DNA of 64,000 nt from NCBI RefSeq assembly GCF_010365285.1, contig NZ_CP048286.1:6560001-6624000 (forward strand). Direction: 5' to 3'. A program made the position numbers and the translations under genes. The notes beneath the pieces are model-generated. The model did not search any database and was not told the DNA's origin. It saw only the letters and a program-made list of their open reading frames with translations. Below are positions 17,261 through 27,467 of the stretch, piece by piece (position 1 is the stretch's first letter; the number at the start of each line of letters is the position of its first letter). This stretch comes from Paenibacillus rhizovicinus (lineage in GTDB: Bacteria > Bacillota > Bacilli > Paenibacillales > Paenibacillaceae).

Positions 17261-18232
17261 GTGTCAACGATCGGTACACCGAGTCAACCTTCCGTGAACG
17301 TAACCGTCGCCAAGCCAGCCGTGAAAACTCCGGGCTGGTGGGCGATCAAGTGGAGTGAGATCAAAGCGCATAAGCATTCGTATGTACTGATGTCGCCATA
17401 CTTGATTTTGTTCGCGGTCTTTACCGTATTGCCCGTAATCATGTCCGTTATCATCAGCTTCACTTATTTCAATATGCTGCAGTTTCCGAAGTTCATCGGC
17501 TGGCAGAACTACTCCCGCTTGTTCTTGGAAGACGATGTGTTCTTGATTGCGATCAAGAACACCATCCTCTTCGCGGTCATTACAGGACCGCTCAGTTATA
17601 TTGCCTGTTTCGTTTTCGCTTGGATCATTAACGATCTACGTCCGAAGATGCGCGCATTCATGACGCTGATCTTCTATGCGCCGTCGATCTCGGGGAACGT
17701 CTATTTCCTCTGGCAGATGATTTTCTCGGGGGACCGTTACGGTATCGCGAACGGTTTCCTGATCAACATGGGTGTCCTTCTAGAGCCGATCCAGTGGCTG
17801 AAGACAGAGAAATACATTATGCCGATCATCATTCTCGTCCAGCTGTGGCTGAGTCTCGGAACGGGGTTCCTCGCTTTTATCGCAGGTCTCCAAACCGTCG
17901 ACAAAACGCTGTATGAAGCGGGTGCCGTCGACGGGATCAAGAATCGCTGGCAAGAGCTTTGGTACATTACGCTTCCTTCGATGAAGCCGCAGCTGATGTT
18001 CGGGGCGGTCATACAGATCACCTCGTCACTGGCCATAGCGGATGTCTCGATTTATCTGGCCGGCTTCCCAAGCGTCAACTACGCCGCGGAAACGATCGTA
18101 ACGCACTTGATCGACTTCGGTACCATTCGTTTCGAGATGGGCTATGCTTCCGCGATTGCGACCGTCTTGTTCACCTTGATGGTGGGCACGAACTTGGTCG
18201 TTCAACGACTTCTCAGGAGGGTGGGGGAATAG
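17261..18232 (+). CDS. Sugar ABC transporter permease, MalF/UgpA type
   Basis: A 323-residue inner-membrane permease with six predicted TM segments after a soluble N-terminal stretch of about 45 residues. The cytoplasmic EAA loop is seen as EAGAVDGIKNRWQELWYITLP, broken here into EAGAVDG and the following ITLPSM. It forms a heterodimer with the next gene. GTG at 17261 has AAGGAGG (17247-17253) at good spacing. No dedicated ATPase gene is present in the locus, so a shared MsmX-like ATPase elsewhere is expected. Confidence 0.93.
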   Translation: MSTIGTPSQPSVNVTVAKPAVKTPGWWAIKWSEIKAHKHSYVLMSPYLILFAVFTVLPVIMSVIISFTYFNMLQFPKFIGWQNYSRLFLEDDVFLIAIKNTILFAVITGPLSYIACFVFAWIINDLRPKMRAFMTLIFYAPSISGNVYFLWQMIFSGDRYGIANGFLINMGVLLEPIQWLKTEKYIMPIIILVQLWLSLGTGFLAFIAGLQTVDKTLYEAGAVDGIKNRWQELWYITLPSMKPQLMFGAVIQITSSLAIADVSIYLAGFPSVNYAAETIVTHLIDFGTIRFEMGYASAIATVLFTLMVGTNLVVQRLLRRVGE

Positions 18233-18236
18233 ACAG

Positions 18237-19103
18237 ATGAGGGTAGCATTATCAATACGCAAAAAACGCGTTAACCGCTCTTTTGCCGGCACGTTCTGGA
18301 TGTTTATCTTTCTGGCAGCCGTTGCATCGTTCATGGCGCTGCCGCTGGTATACGCGATAAACGCGGCGTTCAAGCCGCTCGATGAAATCTTCATGTTCCC
18401 GCCGACCCTGTTCGTACGGCACCCGACCACGAGCAACTTCATTGATTTGATGACGCTGCTCGGCCAATCCTGGGTCCCGTTCTCCCGTTACATATTCAAC
18501 ACCTTTTTCATTACCGGGATGGGCGTCGTCGGTCACGTTCTGCTGGCTTCGGCTGCGGCGTATCCGCTTGCCAAACACCGTTTCCCGGGATCGAAAGTCA
18601 TTTTTACGATCGTCGTGCTCTCGCTGATGTTCACGCCTCAGGTTACGGCGATCCCGAACTATATGGTCATGTCTTGGATCGGTTTCATCGATACGTATTG
18701 GGCGGTCATCGTTCCTGCCTTCGCATTCTCATTGGGACTCTACCTCATGAAACAGTTCATGGAGCAAATTCCCGACGCGCTGCTGGAGTCGGCTAAGATC
18801 GACGGCGCCAACGAATATCGGATCTTTTGGCAAATCGTCATGCCGAACGTTAAGCCGGCTTGGCTGACGCTCGTCATCTTGCTATTCCAAATGCTGTGGG
18901 GAACGGACGGGAACGGCTTTATCTACAGCGAGCAGTTGAAAACGCTTCACTATGCATCGAACCAAATCATATTCGGCGGTATTGCGCGGGCAGGCGTAGG
19001 ATCGGCGGTGGCATTGATTCTGATGAGCGTGCCGATTGCCCTGTTCGTCGTTTCGCAAAGCCGCATTATCGAAACGATGACTACATCCGGCATGAAGGAT
19101 TAG
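18237..19103 (+). CDS. Sugar ABC transporter permease, MalG/UgpE type
   Basis: A 288-residue permease with six TM segments; the EAA loop reads ESAKIDGANEYRIFWQIVMP (in adjoining motifs). It begins 4 bases after the MalF-type gene, the usual pairing. Good GGAGGGTGGGG sequence precedes the ATG inside the upstream 3' end. Confidence 0.93.
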   Translation: MRVALSIRKKRVNRSFAGTFWMFIFLAAVASFMALPLVYAINAAFKPLDEIFMFPPTLFVRHPTTSNFIDLMTLLGQSWVPFSRYIFNTFFITGMGVVGHVLLASAAAYPLAKHRFPGSKVIFTIVVLSLMFTPQVTAIPNYMVMSWIGFIDTYWAVIVPAFAFSLGLYLMKQFMEQIPDALLESAKIDGANEYRIFWQIVMPNVKPAWLTLVILLFQMLWGTDGNGFIYSEQLKTLHYASNQIIFGGIARAGVGSAVALILMSVPIALFVVSQSRIIETMTTSGMKD

Positions 19104-19116
19104 AGGGGGTGGAAGC

Positions 19117-20586
19117 GTGCATATAAAGAGGGTCTTGCTGCTAGTTGCGATCGTATCGCTGATGGCTTCGTTCGTCATTCCGAGAGCATCGGCAGCTGCG
19201 CCATACGAAGCCTACAATTATGATTACTACGGGGATTCAGCGCCGCTGCCAGCTCCCTATCTGCCGGACGTTGCGATAACGGGAAAAAGTCTGGGCATCG
19301 GCGATTTCAAAGATCCGAACGATCTGTTCGTGACGCCGGAAAGCACGACTTACATTTTGGACAGCGGCAACGCGCGAATCGTGGTGCTGGATAAAGACTT
19401 GAAAGTCGAACGCGTCATCAAGACGTTCAAGAATAATGGCAAAGAAGACGGATTTTCCGCTCCTGAGGGGCTGTTTGTATCCGATAAGCATGAGCTTTAC
19501 GTCGCGGATACAGAGAATGGCCGCGTGGTCGTGCTTTCGGATAAAGGCGACCTGATTCGAATCATCTCGAATCCGAAATCAGACATTCTGCCTGCTGATT
19601 TCAAGTTTGTTCCTTTGAAAGTCACGGTCGATCAAGCGGATCGCGTATTCGTCGTCGCTCGCGGCGTGTTTGAAGGGATTATGCAATTCGACGATAAGAA
19701 CACCTTCATGGGGTACGTAGGAACGATCAACGTAGCTCCTTCCATCTGGGACCGGCTCTGGAAGTCATTGTCCACGAAAGCGCAGAAGGCTCAGATGCAG
19801 CTGTTCATTCCGACCGAGTTCTCCAACGTGGATATTGACCGCAAAGGATTCGTGTACGCGACGGCGATTGATATTTCGTCCGACACGCCGATCAAGCGGT
19901 TGAATCCTTCGGGCGACGACGTGCTGAAGCGTCTGGGATACTGGGCCGTCAGAGGCGATGTCCGATTCAGGATGTTCGGCAACAACTCCGGTCCATCCAT
20001 GTTCACGGATATTAAGGTCATCGGCGGCGGCATGTACGTCGCGCTTGATTCCAACCGCGCGCGGTTGTTCACCTATAACGACGAAGGGGATTTACTCTAT
20101 GCCTTCGGCGGCCGAGGCAACCAGCTGGGGGTATTCAATACACCGGTCGCTGTCGAACAGATCGGCGATAAGCTTGCCGTACTGGACCGAGGCAAGAACA
20201 ACATTGTCGTATTCCGTACGACGAAGTTTGGATCCCTGGTCAGACAAGCGACGACCGAACACTACAATGGCAATGACGATGTGGCCGTTAAATTGTGGGG
20301 CGACGTGCTCCGGTTGAATACGAACTACGAAATCGCCTATCTCGGTATCGGCAAGTCGCTCCTGATGCAGAAGGATAACAAGAAGGCGATGGAATATTTC
20401 AAACTGGGCATGAGCCGCAAAAACTATTCGGTCGCGTATAAACGCTACCGCCGGGATGAACTGAAAGAACAGTTCGGCACGTTCATGACCATCGTGTTTA
20501 CCTTGATCATCGCGTTTATCTTGTACCGCATCACGAGAATAGTTTTAAGAAGGAGGGCTGTGAAACGTGAAGCAGGACTTTCTTAA
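19117..20586 (+). CDS. Exported NHL-repeat protein with C-terminal membrane anchor
   Basis: A 489-residue protein with a signal peptide (VLLLVAIVSLMASFVIPRASA, cleavage near ASA-AP) and a beta-propeller of NHL-like repeats: DPNDLFVTPESTTYILDSGNARIVVLD, SAPEGLFVSDKHELYVADTENGRVVVLS, and later TDIKVIGGGMYVALD (given here as repeat units). The C-terminal third is helical, TPR-like (YLGIGKSLLMQKDNKKAMEYF), and ends in one TM helix and a basic tail. The GTG start has GAGGGGGTGG upstream. Function unknown; its position between two permease pairs suggests an accessory scaffold for glycan capture. Confidence 0.8.
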   Translation: MHIKRVLLLVAIVSLMASFVIPRASAAAPYEAYNYDYYGDSAPLPAPYLPDVAITGKSLGIGDFKDPNDLFVTPESTTYILDSGNARIVVLDKDLKVERVIKTFKNNGKEDGFSAPEGLFVSDKHELYVADTENGRVVVLSDKGDLIRIISNPKSDILPADFKFVPLKVTVDQADRVFVVARGVFEGIMQFDDKNTFMGYVGTINVAPSIWDRLWKSLSTKAQKAQMQLFIPTEFSNVDIDRKGFVYATAIDISSDTPIKRLNPSGDDVLKRLGYWAVRGDVRFRMFGNNSGPSMFTDIKVIGGGMYVALDSNRARLFTYNDEGDLLYAFGGRGNQLGVFNTPVAVEQIGDKLAVLDRGKNNIVVFRTTKFGSLVRQATTEHYNGNDDVAVKLWGDVLRLNTNYEIAYLGIGKSLLMQKDNKKAMEYFKLGMSRKNYSVAYKRYRRDELKEQFGTFMTIVFTLIIAFILYRITRIVLRRRAVKREAGLS

Positions 20587-21187
20587 GTTTCCGCTCCATC
20601 TGATCGTGCGTCCATTCGACGGGTTCTGGGACATGAAGTACGAGGGCAAAGGGAAAATGAAGGTTTCCCTGCTCATCTTGCTTGCAGTTATTCTTACAAC
20701 TATTTTGCAAAAGCAATTCGCCGGTTTCCTCGTCAACATGGTCGACCCGCGCTCGTTGAACAGCCTGGACGATCTGGAGTTCACGATCCTTCCTTTCTTA
20801 TTGTTCTGTGTCGCGAACTGGTCGATCACCACGCTCATGGAAGGGGAAGGCAAGTTTAAAGAGATCGTGATGGCGACGGGTTACGCCTTGCTGCCCATCG
20901 TTCTCATCAACTTGCCGATGACGTTGATCAGCCGGTTCATGACGCAAGAGGAGACGGCGTTTTACTATCTCTTGAACAGCATCGCCACGGTCTGGTTCGT
21001 CATCCTGCTATTCGTAGGCATTATGACCGTGCACCAATACACGCCGGCTAAAACCGTGCTGACGATGGCGCTTACCGTCATAGCGATGGGATTCGTCGTC
21101 TTCATTGCCACATTGGCTTTCAGTCTCGGCTCGCAAATCTACTGGTTCATCTACGATGTCTATCGTGAAATCATATTCCGGACCTAA
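20567..21187 (+). CDS. Yip1/YIP1-like membrane protein
   Basis: A 206-residue membrane protein with about five TM segments. It opens with HLIVRPFDGFWDMKYEGKGK, a form often seen in Yip1-domain proteins of Paenibacillus glycan loci. It overlaps the end of the NHL-repeat gene by 20 bases, so the two should be translationally coupled; AAGGAGG lies at 20549-20555. No enzymatic motif is visible. A role in membrane organisation of the transport complex is only an inference from position. Confidence 0.72.
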   Translation: MKQDFLKFPLHLIVRPFDGFWDMKYEGKGKMKVSLLILLAVILTTILQKQFAGFLVNMVDPRSLNSLDDLEFTILPFLLFCVANWSITTLMEGEGKFKEIVMATGYALLPIVLINLPMTLISRFMTQEETAFYYLLNSIATVWFVILLFVGIMTVHQYTPAKTVLTMALTVIAMGFVVFIATLAFSLGSQIYWFIYDVYREIIFRT

Positions 21188-21201
21188 AGGAGGCCGCACC
21201 T

Positions 21202-23775
21202 TTGAACAGAAGAACAAAATGGTATGCGGCGCTGGCCTGTATCGGGATTGTCGGCATTTCGGCTTACGCCTATAGCTTATATACCAAAGGCGCGCCGTCC
21301 GCGGATATCGCTGCTTTTGCACGATCGGACATGAAACCTGCAGCAGTGACGGAGCTGAAATATTTGGCGGACAGCACGAAAGCCGTCCCGGGCATGAAGC
21401 TTGTTGCTCAGACAGATGCGCTCGCGCTTTATATGAATTCGGAGACGACCGGAATCGCCATTGTCAACAAGGCAAGCGGCAAGGTATGGCAGAGCAATCC
21501 GGGCGATGCGGCATCGGACGCCAAAGCATCGCCTTTCGAGAAGGATAGGCTGGCTGCCCAAGTGACATTGAACTATCGCGATGAAATCGGCACCTTGAGC
21601 ACGGTTACGAATTTTACGGACAGCATTCAACGCAAGCAGTTTAAAGCGGAGGGTATCGAGAACGGCGTTCGAATCACTTATACGATCGGGGATACGTCGC
21701 TTGGGATCGATGCGCTGCCGAAACGAATCAGCAAGAAGCGGTTCGAAGAGAAAGTGCTGAGCAAGCTGGATAAGAAAACGGCGGATTACGTATCGAACCG
21801 GTATTACCCGCTCGATAACAATCCGGACGTGCTGGAACGGCTCGACACCGAGGTATCCCGGGCGCTCGTGCTGAAACGCGTGACCGATGCTTTCACGAAA
21901 GCAGGCTATACGGCGGAAGATTTGAAAGCGGACAATGACGAGAACGGCGGTTCCGGAGGCAGTGCATCGACGAAGCCTACCTTCTCGATTCCGATCGAGT
22001 ACCAGCTCTCGGGCAATTCATTGCTCGTTCATGTTCCGGTGAAAGACATTCAGGAAAGCAAAGGCTACCAAATCCGTTCGGTCGAGCTGCTGGATTTCTT
22101 CGGTGCAGCGACAACGGAGGACAAAGGCTATATGCTCGTTCCTGACGGATCCGGCAGCTTAATCAACCTTAACAATGGCAAAGCCAATGAAGAGGTGTAC
22201 GTGCAGCGGGTATACGGCGATGACGAGAACGACAACTCGAAGAGACGCGGTCAAATTGCCGAGGCGGCGCGGCTCCCGGTGTTCGGAATGAAAGCGGGAG
22301 ACGAAGCATGGTTCGCCACGATAGAGAAAGGCGAGGGCATTGCCAGCATCAACGCGGATGTTAGCGGCAGAAAAAATTCCTACAACAGCACGTATGCCAG
22401 CTTCGCAATCCGGGGCGAGGACGAGCTCGAATTGTACAAAGGCAATAAAGTGGACGAATTCCAACTGTTGACCGAAGATCGCTTCGAAGGCGATATCCAG
22501 CTGCGGTACAACTTCCTTTCCGGCGAACAGGCTTCCTATTCCGGCATGGCGGCCGTGTATCGGGACAATTTGGTGGAGCAAGGCGTTCTTAAACCGTTGA
22601 AAACAGAGGGGCAGCTGCCATTCTACGTCGATGTGCTTGGCGCGGTGGACAAACAGAAGTCTTTCCTGGGCGTTCCGTACAAAGGTCTGATGCCGATGAC
22701 GACGATTGATCAAGCGGGGCAAATCGCCAAGGAAATCAAAGCCGCAGGCGTGTCCAATGTACAGATGAGATACGTCGGTTGGTTTAATGAAGGAATCGAT
22801 CATAAGATTCCGGAGACCGTGAAGCTCGACAGCCAGCTCGGCAGCAAATCCGATCTTGCTAAATTGTCGGAACAGCTGAAGGCCATGGGCGGCAATTTGT
22901 ATCCGGATGTGGCGTTCCAGCATGTGCTTCGTACGAATCATGACTTCAAGCCTGCTGCGGATGCGGCGCGTTTCGTGACGAGAGAGCAAGCGCTGCTCTC
23001 GCCGTTCGACCGTTCCTTGAACGCGATGAATACGCAATGGGGTTCGTACTACTTGCTTTCGCCGGCGAAGCTGCCATACTTCGTCGACAGCTTCATCGAC
23101 AGTTATAAGAAGTACAAGATGGATTCGGTGGCGCTGCGCGATATGGGCGATAAGCTGACTGCCGACTATCGGGTCAATCGAGTCGTGTTCCGGGACGTCG
23201 CCAAAAACATCGTAACGGATCAGCTTGGCAAGATTGAGAAGAACTATCCGAACGTGATGATGACCGGGGGCAATAAATACGCACTGCAATACGCCGACCA
23301 GCTGCTGAACGTTCCGACCTCTTCCAGCGAATTCAGCATCGAAGACGAAGTCGTTCCGTTCTACGAAATGGTGATCCACGGCTACAAGGATTATGCCGGC
23401 TCTCCGATTAACCTGGATGACGAGCAGGATCTCACGTATCATCTGCTCCATTCGCTCGAGTACGGGGCTGCGCCGCATTTCTTCTGGTCGTACGAATCTT
23501 CTTCCAAATTGAAGCTGACGACCTACGAATCGCTATTCTCGACGCACTACTCGGATTGGCTTAAGGATGCAGCGGATTTATATGGAAAAGTGAACCAGGT
23601 TCTTGGCGGCTTGCAAAGCCAAACCATCACGGAGCATATTCAACATCAGCCCGGCGTGGCCGAAGTGCGTTACAGCAATGGAACTTCGATTTATGTGAAC
23701 TATACGGCTCAGCCGGTCACCGTTAACGGCGTTCAGATCGGTGCGACAAATTTTACCGTAGGTGGTGACAACTAG
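21202..23775 (+). CDS. DUF5696-type membrane-anchored protein
   Basis: An 857-residue protein with an N-terminal signal-anchor (residues about 6-26) and a long extracellular part. The first half is beta-rich (SETTGIAIVNKASGKVWQSNP; VPDGSGSLINLNNGKANEEVYVQRVYG, short pieces quoted); the second half looks like a TIM-barrel with VSNVQMRYVGWFNEGIDH, LAKLSEQLKAMGGNLYPDVAFQHV and ALRDMGDKLTADYR, resembling glycosidase clans. The last 60 residues are a small beta domain. Catalytic residues cannot be named with confidence. It lies in the middle of the transporter block, TTG start after AAAGGAGG. It could be a divergent glycoside hydrolase or a glycan-binding scaffold. Confidence 0.75.
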   Translation: MNRRTKWYAALACIGIVGISAYAYSLYTKGAPSADIAAFARSDMKPAAVTELKYLADSTKAVPGMKLVAQTDALALYMNSETTGIAIVNKASGKVWQSNPGDAASDAKASPFEKDRLAAQVTLNYRDEIGTLSTVTNFTDSIQRKQFKAEGIENGVRITYTIGDTSLGIDALPKRISKKRFEEKVLSKLDKKTADYVSNRYYPLDNNPDVLERLDTEVSRALVLKRVTDAFTKAGYTAEDLKADNDENGGSGGSASTKPTFSIPIEYQLSGNSLLVHVPVKDIQESKGYQIRSVELLDFFGAATTEDKGYMLVPDGSGSLINLNNGKANEEVYVQRVYGDDENDNSKRRGQIAEAARLPVFGMKAGDEAWFATIEKGEGIASINADVSGRKNSYNSTYASFAIRGEDELELYKGNKVDEFQLLTEDRFEGDIQLRYNFLSGEQASYSGMAAVYRDNLVEQGVLKPLKTEGQLPFYVDVLGAVDKQKSFLGVPYKGLMPMTTIDQAGQIAKEIKAAGVSNVQMRYVGWFNEGIDHKIPETVKLDSQLGSKSDLAKLSEQLKAMGGNLYPDVAFQHVLRTNHDFKPAADAARFVTREQALLSPFDRSLNAMNTQWGSYYLLSPAKLPYFVDSFIDSYKKYKMDSVALRDMGDKLTADYRVNRVVFRDVAKNIVTDQLGKIEKNYPNVMMTGGNKYALQYADQLLNVPTSSSEFSIEDEVVPFYEMVIHGYKDYAGSPINLDDEQDLTYHLLHSLEYGAAPHFFWSYESSSKLKLTTYESLFSTHYSDWLKDAADLYGKVNQVLGGLQSQTITEHIQHQPGVAEVRYSNGTSIYVNYTAQPVTVNGVQIGATNFTVGGDN

Positions 23776-24680
23776 TGAACATAAGACGATTAACCTTAAC
23801 GCAGAAACGTTCGCTCCTCGGCGTCGTATTTATTTTGCCTTGGCTGCTTGGCTTCGTGTTCCTGTTCGCAACGCCGCTGTTTCAATCGATCCACTTCAGC
23901 TTCAGCAATCTGAAGATCGCCCCGGGAGGCGGTTATACGCTTGATTTCATCGGCTGGGGCAACTTCAAGAACGCGTTGTCGGTCGATCCGAATTTCAACC
24001 GTATTCTGACCCAGTCCTTGAGCGAAATGGCTTGGAACGTGCCGATGATCTTGTTTTTCAGCTTGTTTACGGCAACGCTGCTGAACACCAAGTTCGTCGG
24101 ACGGCCATTCGCCCGCGCGGTATTCTTCTTGCCGGTCATACTGGCTTCCGGAGCAATTGCCGCAGCCCAAACATCCGGGCTCATTCAACTGACCGGCAGT
24201 TCTGAAGTCGCGAAGGAATTAGGTCAGCAGCAGAATGGCTTTGACCCGTTATCGCTTGCATTCACGTTGTCCGACGCGGGCATGCCGATGTGGTTCATTG
24301 ATTACATCATAAGTGCCGTTCAGCGGATCTATGAGATCATCAAGAGCTCCGGCGTTCAAATTCTGATCTTCCTTGCAGCGCTTCAATCCGTTCCGATCTC
24401 CATGTATGAAGTCGCCAAGATGGAAGGCGCGACGGCCTATGAGACGTTCTGGAAAATCACGTTTCCGATGGTCAGTCCATTAATTCTGACGAACATCATC
24501 TATACGATCATCGATTCGTTCACGAACAGCCAAGTTACGACAACGATCTACAACACCGCATTCCAGGCACAAAACTTCGGGCTCAGCGCCGCGATGTCGT
24601 GGATTTATACGGCTGTCATCAGTGTCGTGCTCATCATCGTCGGCATCTTGGTCTCTAGGAAAGTGTTCTACTATAATTGA
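23775..24680 (+). CDS. Sugar ABC transporter permease, MalF type (second set)
   Basis: A 301-residue permease with six TM segments and the EAA-loop EVAKMEGATAYETFWKITFP (in pieces). The GTG start shares one base with the stop of the DUF5696 gene (TAGTG), so translation is coupled. There is an unusually long periplasmic insert around residues 130-180 (SEVAKELGQQQNGFDPLS). Confidence 0.92.
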   Translation: MNIRRLTLTQKRSLLGVVFILPWLLGFVFLFATPLFQSIHFSFSNLKIAPGGGYTLDFIGWGNFKNALSVDPNFNRILTQSLSEMAWNVPMILFFSLFTATLLNTKFVGRPFARAVFFLPVILASGAIAAAQTSGLIQLTGSSEVAKELGQQQNGFDPLSLAFTLSDAGMPMWFIDYIISAVQRIYEIIKSSGVQILIFLAALQSVPISMYEVAKMEGATAYETFWKITFPMVSPLILTNIIYTIIDSFTNSQVTTTIYNTAFQAQNFGLSAAMSWIYTAVISVVLIIVGILVSRKVFYYN

Positions 24681-24701
24681 TGGGATGGGAGGCGAACGGC
24701 A

Positions 24702-25700
24702 ATGAAAGTTCCCGATCTGCAAAGCGAAGCTGTCCTCATACAGATGCAGAAAGCACGCAATAAATCGGTATCGCTGTTATGGTTGATATTTCGATACATT
24801 CTGATCATTGGGATTTCGTTTATCATTCTCTATCCGATCCTTCAACAGCTCTCGGTAGCCTTCAAGGATAAGATGGACATCTACAACCCGACGATCTACA
24901 TGATTCCCGTTCATTTCACGATGGAGAATGTACGGTATGCCATGGCTGTGCTTAATTATTGGCCATTGCTTAAGAACACGCTCCTATTCGCTGCTTCCAC
25001 GACGTTCCTGCAAGCCGCTTCGTGTTCGCTTGCCGGGTACGGCTTTGCAAGATTTAATTTTCCGGGGAAGAATATCCTATTCACGCTCGTCGTATTGACC
25101 ATCTTGATTCCGACCAGCACGCTGATGGTTCCGATGTACATTCACTTCCGCGCGTTTGATATTCTCGGCATCATTCATCTCGCGACCGGAAAAGAAGGCA
25201 TCAACATGTTGAATACGTACGGCCCTTCGCTGATTACGGCAGCCTTCGCCAATGGGTTGAAGTCCGGCTTGTACATTTACATCTTCCGGCAGTTCTTCCG
25301 CGGCATGCCGGCAGAAATCGAAGAAGCGGCGCTTATCGACGGTGCTGGCGGTATCCGCACCTTCTTTACGATCATGCTGCCAAACGCGATTCCGCCACTC
25401 ATTACGGTTATCCTGTTCGCGTTCGTGTGGCAGTACAACGACATCTTCTATGCATCGCTGTTCAACAGCGCGAGCGATCTGATGTCGATCAAGGTCTCAT
25501 CGCTGCCGGCAGACGTGAACCAATACTTGCCTGGCATCATGGGAATCGGTACCGGAACGAACGTCAAGGTGGATCCTAACCAAGTATCCATGATCGTTGA
25601 TACGGGCATTCTGCTCGCCATTTCTCCACTGATCGCGATGTATCTGTTCGTGCAGCGTTTCTTCGTGGAGAGCGTGGAACGTTCGGGTGTCGTCGGTTAA
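24702..25700 (+). CDS. Sugar ABC transporter permease, MalG type (second set)
   Basis: A 332-residue permease with six TM segments; the EAA loop is EEAALIDGAGGIRTFFTIMLP (in adjoining motifs). It completes the second permease pair. An extra hydrophilic loop (ATGKEGINMLNTYG) interrupts the usual spacing in the middle. No ATPase gene is near. Confidence 0.92.
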   Translation: MKVPDLQSEAVLIQMQKARNKSVSLLWLIFRYILIIGISFIILYPILQQLSVAFKDKMDIYNPTIYMIPVHFTMENVRYAMAVLNYWPLLKNTLLFAASTTFLQAASCSLAGYGFARFNFPGKNILFTLVVLTILIPTSTLMVPMYIHFRAFDILGIIHLATGKEGINMLNTYGPSLITAAFANGLKSGLYIYIFRQFFRGMPAEIEEAALIDGAGGIRTFFTIMLPNAIPPLITVILFAFVWQYNDIFYASLFNSASDLMSIKVSSLPADVNQYLPGIMGIGTGTNVKVDPNQVSMIVDTGILLAISPLIAMYLFVQRFFVESVERSGVVG

Positions 25701-25725
25701 TCTCAAGGCCCGAGGGGGAGTACGG

Positions 25726-27441
25726 TTGAATAAACGGACGCTTGTCCTCCTATCGGCCGGCGGGATCCTAACAGTTACAGCGGCGCTTCTCCTATTCATG
25801 CCGTTAATAAACGGCGAGAACAAGTCTCCCCCGTCTGAGCCCCAAGCTCAGGCAGGGGAGACTTTAACTAAAGAGGGAAAAGCAGTTCTGATTCGCGATG
25901 TGAAAGCGAATACAACTGACGTCGGCTTATATGAGAAGTTTGAGCTTGCCTTGCATTTGGATGGTGATTTCGATAATCCTTACGATCCGGACCAGATCGA
26001 CTTGTCGATGGCGTTAACGTCGCCTTCGGGCAAGAAGTGGAATATTAACGGCTTCTATGACGAGACCGAAGCGAATTGGAAGCTCCGCTTTGCACCGGAT
26101 GAGATAGGCAAGTGGACCTATCGGTTCCGCGCAACGGGCCATGGAGGTGCCGACAAGAGCAGCGAGATCGAAGGCGAATTCCAAGCGGCCGCTTCCGACC
26201 GTCCGGGCTGGATTCAGCTGTCGCAATCGAACAAACGGTACTTGGAGTATCGGAACGGCTCTAGTTTCTATGGCGTTGGGCTTGCGTATCCGTGGAACAT
26301 CACGGACGAGAATCTGGATAAGATCGCGGCTAGCGGCGGCAACCTGATTACCTATTGGAACGGTAATTACGACAACGAGGGCAATGGCGGCGGGAAAAAT
26401 CAACTGCAATCCTTCGAGGCCGGCGTCGACAAAATCGATCCGTTGAAAGCGCAGCGCGTGGATGATTTGCTCGCAGCGTTCGAGCGGCGGGGGCTGCATA
26501 TGAGCTTTGTAATCTGGCCGCATGATTCCTTGACCGATCAGTTGGAAGGGTGGCCGAACACCTGGTCGCAGAACGGGTATTCGGCGCTTGGACCGGCGAA
26601 GGATTTCTATTCCAGCCAAGAGATGTGGAAGTATCAGGAACGGCTCTATCGATACGTCATCGCGCGTTGGGGGTACAGTCAGGCGCTCGGCATCTGGGAT
26701 TTGGTGGACGAAATCAACGGCACGGACGGCTGGACGCAGAACCCGACCGAGGTTACGGATGCCTGGGTAGCGAAGGTACACGCCTACTTCAAGGCGAATG
26801 ACCCGTACGGTCATCCGACGATGGGCTCCATGGCCGGCAATCGCCAGGATTATTGGGACTTCGCTTACCGGACGCTCGATCTGGCCGATCGGGAAAATTA
26901 CTATAATTTCAGCTATGACTCGTTTGCCAAGGATATTCGTAAACGGTGGGACAGCTACGAGAAGCCGCTTATGATCGGCGAAACCGGCAATATCGTCGAT
27001 ACGGAGAAATATCACCAGGCGATATGGGTATCGCTGACGAACGGACTGGCTTCGATACCGGTCTGGTGGGATTTCGATCACGTCAGCGATGAAATGTTTG
27101 CGCAGATGAAAGTTCTAGCCGCGTTCGCCGCAAAGATTGATTTCCATGAACCGCGGATCCCCGTGAATACCGAAGTGGATGCAGCTTCAAAGGGGCAAAC
27201 ATGGGTCATGCAAGGCAAGAAGCTGTCTTTCGGCTGGCTGCTTACCGAGAAAGGCGAAGCAGGCGGCAAGAATGTGAACCTGATGAATTGGGAAGATGGC
27301 TCATATACGGTCGTATGGTACGACCCTTGGACCGGTACGGCCATTGGCGAGAACGCCGTGAAAGCGAAGGACGGATCGCTTGTCATGAAAGCGCCTGCGT
27401 CGATACAGAAAGATATTGCGTTTACGATTACGCGGAAATAA
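25726..27441 (+). CDS. Membrane-anchored DUF5060-type glycoside hydrolase
   Basis: A 571-residue protein with an N-terminal TM anchor (LVLLSAGGILTVTAALLLF), a beta-sandwich DUF5060-like domain (about residues 55-135) and a TIM-barrel hydrolase domain. Candidate catalytic acids are E329 in LVDEING and E419 in MIGETGN, at the spacing and strand context of clan GH-A retaining enzymes. The C-terminal 80 residues form a beta domain. TTG at 25726 is preceded by GAGGGGGAG. The protein should sit on the outer face of the membrane next to the transport receptor, where it could cut oligosaccharides before uptake. Exact family not determined. Confidence 0.78.
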   Translation: MNKRTLVLLSAGGILTVTAALLLFMPLINGENKSPPSEPQAQAGETLTKEGKAVLIRDVKANTTDVGLYEKFELALHLDGDFDNPYDPDQIDLSMALTSPSGKKWNINGFYDETEANWKLRFAPDEIGKWTYRFRATGHGGADKSSEIEGEFQAAASDRPGWIQLSQSNKRYLEYRNGSSFYGVGLAYPWNITDENLDKIAASGGNLITYWNGNYDNEGNGGGKNQLQSFEAGVDKIDPLKAQRVDDLLAAFERRGLHMSFVIWPHDSLTDQLEGWPNTWSQNGYSALGPAKDFYSSQEMWKYQERLYRYVIARWGYSQALGIWDLVDEINGTDGWTQNPTEVTDAWVAKVHAYFKANDPYGHPTMGSMAGNRQDYWDFAYRTLDLADRENYYNFSYDSFAKDIRKRWDSYEKPLMIGETGNIVDTEKYHQAIWVSLTNGLASIPVWWDFDHVSDEMFAQMKVLAAFAAKIDFHEPRIPVNTEVDAASKGQTWVMQGKKLSFGWLLTEKGEAGGKNVNLMNWEDGSYTVVWYDPWTGTAIGENAVKAKDGSLVMKAPASIQKDIAFTITRK

Positions 27442-27467
27442 CGTTAGTCGCGAGGAGAGGGAACCGG

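Noticed and set aside
22159..23478. 439-codon frame antisense to the DUF5696 gene
   Set aside because: It mirrors the GC-biased third positions of the real gene and has no start signal or family resemblance.
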